Source: a virus
Length of the DNA stretch: 23,581 nucleotides
Strand: one strand, 5' to 3'
IMG/VR virus record: IMGVR_UViG_3300043395_000601
Coordinates: 1 to 23,581 of that record
Below the pieces are notes generated by a model. It did not search any database and was not told the origin of the DNA. It saw nothing but the letters and a program-made list of their open reading frames with translations. Shown here piece after piece: positions 19,723-23,581 of this stretch. A program made the translations under genes and the position numbers. Numbering within the stretch: position 1 is the stretch's first letter; every line of letters begins with the position of its first letter.

Positions 19723-21260
19723 TGGCGCAACAGCCGATCTATGACGCTGAGGGCGAGCAGCTCCTGATGACGCGCCTCTGGGCGCCGACCATCGCTGACG
19801 ACCCCGAGGCGTTCGTGCTGTTCGCGTTTCCGTGGGGGCAGGCGAACACGCCGCTGGCCAAGTTTAAAGGCCCGCGCACCTGGCAGCGCAAGATACTGCG
19901 CAGGATAGCCAGCCACATCAAGAACAACCGAGGTCAGATCGACATGGATGCGCTGCGTACTGCGGTTGCGTCCGGTCGAGGCATCGGTAAGTCGGCTCTA
20001 GTCAGCTGGCTCGTCTTGTGGATGCTGTCGACCCGCATCGGCTCCTCAGTCATCGTCAGCGCCAACTCAGAGGCCCAGCTCAGATCCGTGACATGGGGTG
20101 AGCTGACCAAGTGGCAGGCGATGGTGATCAACAGCCACTGGTGGGAGATCAGCGCAACGAAGCTGGTGCCGGCCAAGTGGATCACGGAGTTAGTCGAGCG
20201 CGACTTGAAGAAAGGTACGCGCTACTGGGCGGCGGAAGGCAAGCTGTGGTCGGAAGAGAACCCTGACAGCTACGCCGGTGTGCACAACCACGACGGCATG
20301 ATGCTGATCTTCGATGAAGCGTCAGGTATTCCGGACGCCATCTGGTCGGTCGGTGCGGGCTTCTTTACAGAACCCATTTTAGACCGGTATTGGTTCGCGT
20401 TCTCCAACCCCCGGCGTAATCAAGGCTACTTCTACGAGTGCTTCCACGCCAAGCGCAACTTCTGGCACACGGAGAACATTGACTCCCGAACGGTCGAGGA
20501 CACGGACAAACAGATATATGAGCAGATCATTGCGGAGTATGGCGAGGATTCGCCACAGGCTAGGGTTGAGGTCTACGGTGAATTCCCTTCGGCTGGCGAA
20601 GATCAGTTTATTGGTGCGTCTGCTGTCGACGATGCCGCCAACCGGCCACGCTACAAGGACGAGACGGCGCCAGTTGTTGTCGGCGTTGACCCAGCTCGAG
20701 GCGGCGCGGACGCAACCGTCATCGTCGTCAGACAAGGCCGCGACTTGGTAGCGATCAAACGGTACCACGGCGAGGACACGATGACGACCGTTGGCCGGGT
20801 GATTGACGCCATCGAGGAGTACCGCCCGGCGCTCACCGTGATCGACGAAGGTGGTCTGGGTTACGGGGTACTTGACAGGCTAAAAGAACAGCGTTACAAG
20901 GTGCGGGGAGTGAACTTCGGATGGAAGTCGAGCAAGCCCGTCATGTGGGGCAACAAGCGTGCTGAGATGTGGGGTGCGATGAAGGATTGGCTAAAGACAG
21001 CCAGCATCCCCAACGATAGGCAGTTGAAAGCCGATCTGACCGGCCCGATGAAGAAACCCGACTCGTCGGGAACGATCTATCTGGAAGGCAAGAAAGAGAT
21101 GAAGTCGCGTGGCTTGGCGTCACCGGACGCAGCCGACGCACTAGCAGTGACGTTCGCGTTCCCGGTGGCAAGTCGTGAGTCAAGCTACGAACGGGCGGCA
21201 CGGTCAGCACCGCGAGCGTACCAACAGCAAACAGCCGCAACCGGCTGGATGGGGAACTGA
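19722..21260 (+). CDS. terL: Terminase large subunit
   Basis: A 512-residue packaging motor protein with an ATPase and a nuclease domain. Walker A-like ASGRGIGKS is at residues 83-91, and Walker B MMLIFDEAS lies around 188-196, after HNHDG. The C-terminal RNase H-like nuclease carries VVVGVDPARGGADATVIVV (metal-binding Asp), then VIDEGGLGYGV and SPDAADALAVTFA. These provide the acidic residues used to cut the concatemer. The length is normal and there is no intein. ATG 19722 overlaps the stop of the preceding gene (TAATG), implying coupled translation. The C-terminus (residues about 490-512) is Arg/Gln/Ala-rich and variable, as usual. Confidence 0.93.
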   Translation: MAQQPIYDAEGEQLLMTRLWAPTIADDPEAFVLFAFPWGQANTPLAKFKGPRTWQRKILRRIASHIKNNRGQIDMDALRTAVASGRGIGKSALVSWLVLWMLSTRIGSSVIVSANSEAQLRSVTWGELTKWQAMVINSHWWEISATKLVPAKWITELVERDLKKGTRYWAAEGKLWSEENPDSYAGVHNHDGMMLIFDEASGIPDAIWSVGAGFFTEPILDRYWFAFSNPRRNQGYFYECFHAKRNFWHTENIDSRTVEDTDKQIYEQIIAEYGEDSPQARVEVYGEFPSAGEDQFIGASAVDDAANRPRYKDETAPVVVGVDPARGGADATVIVVRQGRDLVAIKRYHGEDTMTTVGRVIDAIEEYRPALTVIDEGGLGYGVLDRLKEQRYKVRGVNFGWKSSKPVMWGNKRAEMWGAMKDWLKTASIPNDRQLKADLTGPMKKPDSSGTIYLEGKKEMKSRGLASPDAADALAVTFAFPVASRESSYERAARSAPRAYQQQTAATGWMGN

Positions 21261-21261
21261 G

Positions 21262-21522
21262 ATGGCAGCTAAAAAAGGTGTGTCGTTAAGCGTTGGCCGG
21301 GGCGAGAAGCTGCCGGTTAGCAAGGGTGCCGGCCTGACAGCCAAGGGGCGGGAAAAGTACAACCGCGAGACAGGCAGCAACTTGAAGGCGCCGGCGCCAC
21401 ACCCGAAGACGAAGGCTGATGAGGGTAGGAAAAAGTCGTTCTGTGCCCGCATGGGCGCTGTCGCGGCTAATGCTAAAGACGGCGAACGCGCGAAAGCGTC
21501 ACTTAAACGGTGGAAATGCTAA
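21262..21522 (+). CDS. Small basic DUF6321-like phage protein
   Basis: An 86-residue, Lys/Arg-rich protein with LTAKGREKYNRETGSNLKAP, then a PHPKTKADEGRKKSFCARM segment and a terminal KASLKRWKC. This matches a small family (DUF6321) found beside terminase and portal genes in many phages and proposed to be DNA-associated. The basic composition supports that, but no function is established. GGGGA lies about eight bases before ATG 21262, two bases after the terL stop. Confidence 0.75.
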   Translation: MAAKKGVSLSVGRGEKLPVSKGAGLTAKGREKYNRETGSNLKAPAPHPKTKADEGRKKSFCARMGAVAANAKDGERAKASLKRWKC

Positions 21523-21677
21523 TGGCTACTAAACCAGGACTGTACGCGAACATTCACGCCAAGCAAGCGCGCATCAAAGCTGGCTCTGGCGAGAAGATGA
21601 GGAAGCCCGGCTCGCCTGGCGCGCCGACCAACAAAGACTTCAAGCAGTCTGCCAAGACAGCTAAAAAGGGGAAGTAA
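21522..21677 (+). CDS. Small conserved basic phage protein (51 residues)
   Basis: The product starts MATKPGLYANIHAKQARIKAG and continues with SGEKMRKPGSPGAPTNKDF and a Lys-rich end. This highly conserved phage pattern (GLYANIHAK...GEKMRKPG.PGAPT) is common between terL and portal genes, but its function is unknown. Its ATG overlaps the preceding stop as TAATG. Confidence 0.75.
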   Translation: MATKPGLYANIHAKQARIKAGSGEKMRKPGSPGAPTNKDFKQSAKTAKKGK

Positions 21678-21678
21678 A

Positions 21679-21825
21679 ATGCCGCTCGTAAAGTCCGCAA
21701 GCAAGGAAGCCTTTCGTAAAAATGTAGCCGCTGAGGTAAAATCCGGAAAATCGGTAAAACAAAGTGTGGCCATCGCGTATGCGACCAAGCGCGCAGCCGC
21801 CAAACCAGCGAAAAAGATGAAGTAA
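21679..21825 (+). CDS. Small conserved basic phage protein (48 residues)
   Basis: A Lys/Ala-rich protein, MPLVKSASKEAFRKNVAAEV followed by KSGKSVKQSVAIAYATKRAA, in the style of the small DUF6496-like proteins found in phage packaging/head regions. It is probably helical and nucleic-acid associated; function unknown. GGGG lies about eight bases before ATG 21679. Confidence 0.7.
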   Translation: MPLVKSASKEAFRKNVAAEVKSGKSVKQSVAIAYATKRAAAKPAKKMK

Positions 21826-22155
21826 ATGGATCTCTCGCCCGACGAACAAGCAGTCATTGACTACCACAGGTCAAACCTGTACCAGAACCGGGGGATGAAG
21901 AACCCCGATGGGTCAATTACGACGTTCAAAGGGTCGGTTGTAGGCGCCGATGGCGGCCATATGATCCTACCAACTTACTGGCATGGGCAGGTTAGAGATA
22001 TTCCCCAAGCTATGCGTTTTGCCATAAAATCCGGCATAAAGTTTCCTGTGTACCCAACAGTTGATGAAGCATTGGCCGCTGAACAGCGCCTGCACGGTAT
22101 TATGGAGCAGGATTTGCGCGACTATAACGCGCGACCACAACCAAAGACGAAATAA
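21826..22155 (+). CDS. Conserved phage head-region protein (109 residues)
   Basis: Contains DEQAVIDYHRSNLYQNRG, then MKNPDGSITTFKGSVVGADG, MILPTYWHGQVRDIPQAMRF, AIKSGIKFPVYPTVDEALAA and EQRLHGIMEQD. The same arrangement recurs in proteins encoded beside the portal in many phages and may be a minor structural or internal protein. ATG 21826 directly follows the previous stop (TAA-ATG). Its end is also directly followed by the portal ATG. Function not established. Confidence 0.75.
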   Translation: MDLSPDEQAVIDYHRSNLYQNRGMKNPDGSITTFKGSVVGADGGHMILPTYWHGQVRDIPQAMRFAIKSGIKFPVYPTVDEALAAEQRLHGIMEQDLRDYNARPQPKTK

Positions 22156-23581
22156 ATGGACTACACCGGCATAAATACCGCAGCGAAAGTTGCAGCCGTC
22201 GGAGGCAACCCGCCCACCAAGAAGGGCGACGAAAGCGACAGCGACACGCTAGCCACGATGCGCAGTCGCCTGACGATGGCGATCTCTGCGATGTCGGAGT
22301 CTCGTGAAGACGAACTCGACGACTTGAAGTTTTATGCCGGCTCGCCCGACAACCACTGGCAGTGGCCTGCCGACGTACTAGCTACTCGCGGTGCGGTGCA
22401 GGGGCAGACGATCAACGCCCGCCCGACACTGACGATCAACAAGCTGCCACAGCATGTCCGACAAGTCACCAACGACCAAAGACAAAACCGTCCGAGCGGC
22501 AAAGTTATACCCGCTGACGACCAAGCCGACCCAGAAGTCGCCGAAATCTACCAAGGCATGGTCAGGCACATCGAGTACATCTCGGACGCCGACGTTGCCA
22601 TCGACACCGCCTGCGAGAACCAAGTAAGTTACGGCGAAGGTTACATCCGCATCATCACCGAATACTGTGACGATAACTCGTTCGATCAAGACATCAAGAT
22701 CATGCGGGTTCGCAATTCGTTTTCGGTCTACATGGACCCCACCATTCAAGACCCTTGTGGGTCGGATGCCAAGTGGTGCTTCATCACCGAAGACGTCACG
22801 CGCGACGAATATCAGCGCATGTTCCCAGATGCGTCGCCGATCTCTAGCCTTGAGAACTCTGGCGTAGGCGATCAGTCGCTAAACGTCTGGATTAACGAGG
22901 ACACGGTGCGTATTGCCGAGTATTACTACGTTGAATACGACAAGGCAACGCTCCACTTGTACCCAGGCAACATCACCGCTTTTGAAGGCTCGCCCGAATC
23001 CAAGCAATTAAAGCAGATGGGCGTCAAACCTATCCGTAGCCGTGAGGTAGACGCCAAACGAGTCAAGTGGTGCAAGACCAACGGGTACGAATTCTTGGAC
23101 AAACGCGACTGGGCAGGCAAGTGGATACCGGTTATTCGCGTTGTCGGCAATGAATTTGAGGTCGATGGCCGTCTGTATGTCTCTGGATTGGTCAGAAATG
23201 CCAAAGATGCTCAGAGAATGTACAACTATTGGGTGTCTCAAGAGGCAGAAATGCTTGCTTTGGCGCCAAAAGCGCCATTTATTGGCTACGGCGGCCAGTT
23301 TGAAGGCTACGAAATGCAGTGGAAGACGGCCAACACGCAAAATTGGCCGTATTTGGAGGTCAATCCGGACGTAACTGACGGAAATGGTGCAGTGCTTCCG
23401 CTGCCACAGCGTGCCGCACCGCCTCTGCCGCAAACTGGTCTGATTCAGGCCAAAATGGGCGCCTCAGACGACATCAAATCGACCACTGGACAGTACGACA
23501 CTAGTCTTGGAGCGACATCAAATGAGCGTTCGGGCAAGGCAATTATGGCGCGCGAGCGTCAGTCTGACACTGGCACTTATC
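22156..23581 (+). CDS. P22-like portal protein, 3' end outside window
   Basis: 475 residues are visible and the frame stays open to the edge. Features of the P22-type portal are present: a helical N-terminus (about 30-60) with EDELDDLKFYAGSPDNHW, then RPTLTINKLPQHVRQVTNDQ, VSYGEGYIRIIT, KIMRVRNSFSVYMDP and IAEYYYVEYD. Later come KWIPVIRVVGNEFEVDGRLY and the wing/stem region VRNAKDAQRMYNYWVSQEAE. Portal rings form the DNA gate at the capsid vertex, bind the terminase encoded just upstream, and anchor the tail. The usual length of this family (about 700 residues) means roughly a third is missing from the window. Confidence 0.9.
   Translation, partial: MDYTGINTAAKVAAVGGNPPTKKGDESDSDTLATMRSRLTMAISAMSESREDELDDLKFYAGSPDNHWQWPADVLATRGAVQGQTINARPTLTINKLPQHVRQVTNDQRQNRPSGKVIPADDQADPEVAEIYQGMVRHIEYISDADVAIDTACENQVSYGEGYIRIITEYCDDNSFDQDIKIMRVRNSFSVYMDPTIQDPCGSDAKWCFITEDVTRDEYQRMFPDASPISSLENSGVGDQSLNVWINEDTVRIAEYYYVEYDKATLHLYPGNITAFEGSPESKQLKQMGVKPIRSREVDAKRVKWCKTNGYEFLDKRDWAGKWIPVIRVVGNEFEVDGRLYVSGLVRNAKDAQRMYNYWVSQEAEMLALAPKAPFIGYGGQFEGYEMQWKTANTQNWPYLEVNPDVTDGNGAVLPLPQRAAPPLPQTGLIQAKMGASDDIKSTTGQYDTSLGATSNERSGKAIMARERQSDTGTY

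Overview
The window looks like part of a short-tailed (podovirus-like) double-stranded DNA phage genome. The evidence is a P22-type portal protein, a small and a large terminase subunit, tail-fibre-like proteins, a lysis cassette and a phage replication module, all tightly packed with ATGA/TAATG overlaps. No integrase, tRNA, rRNA, CRISPR array or insertion sequence was seen. The spanin pair (an inner-membrane Rz-like protein with an embedded Rz1-like lipoprotein) implies a Gram-negative host. Codon use and the gene families suggest a proteobacterium, perhaps a betaproteobacterium, but that is inference.

Layout, left to right. (1) 1-3592, rightward: the end of a large virion protein, a tail fibre with a P22-tailspike-like head-binding domain, then a string of small beta-rich tail-appendage-like proteins and two small accessory proteins. 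(2) 3598-5693, rightward: two membrane/coiled-coil proteins, a three-helix-type holin, Rz with Rz1 nested inside it, and a GH108-type endolysin. (3) 5667-8603, leftward: a VRR-NUC nuclease, an SNF2-like helicase, a secreted small protein, a zinc-ribbon protein and several small conserved phage proteins, nearly all start/stop coupled. (4) 8694-14951, rightward: a Cas4/RecB-like (DUF2800) nuclease, a conserved protein that may bind DNA, a family A DNA polymerase with a 3'-5' exonuclease domain, and a primase-helicase fusion. (5) 15022-17694, leftward: an operon of eleven small or unknown genes, including two very short membrane peptides, a small HTH protein, a Cys-rich protein and a DUF7227-like protein. 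A perfect-consensus sigma70 promoter reads into it and an intrinsic terminator ends it. (6) 17695-18572: a non-coding control region with DnaA-box matches, six palindromic iterons, repeated TTGCCCACA nonamers, further palindromes and A+T-rich stretches. It is a strong candidate for the replication origin and/or packaging site. (7) 18573-23581, rightward: small terminase, an inserted HExxH zincin-like protein, large terminase, four small conserved head-region proteins and the start of the portal gene.

The polymerase, primase-helicase, VRR-NUC, SNF2 helicase and DUF2800 nuclease form a self-contained replication/recombination set. It is split over two divergent transcripts whose promoters share a single -35 element at 8632-8638. 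The control region at 17.7-18.57 kb separates the leftward small-gene operon from the rightward packaging/head operon. Two genes, the VRR-NUC and the small terminase, appear to be transcribed from a start point lying on or next to their ATG, with no Shine-Dalgarno, as in the leaderless lambda cI message. The most unusual items are the iteron/DnaA-box control region, the metallopeptidase-like gene between the terminase subunits, the shared -35 divergent promoter, and the tiny membrane peptides in the leftward operon.
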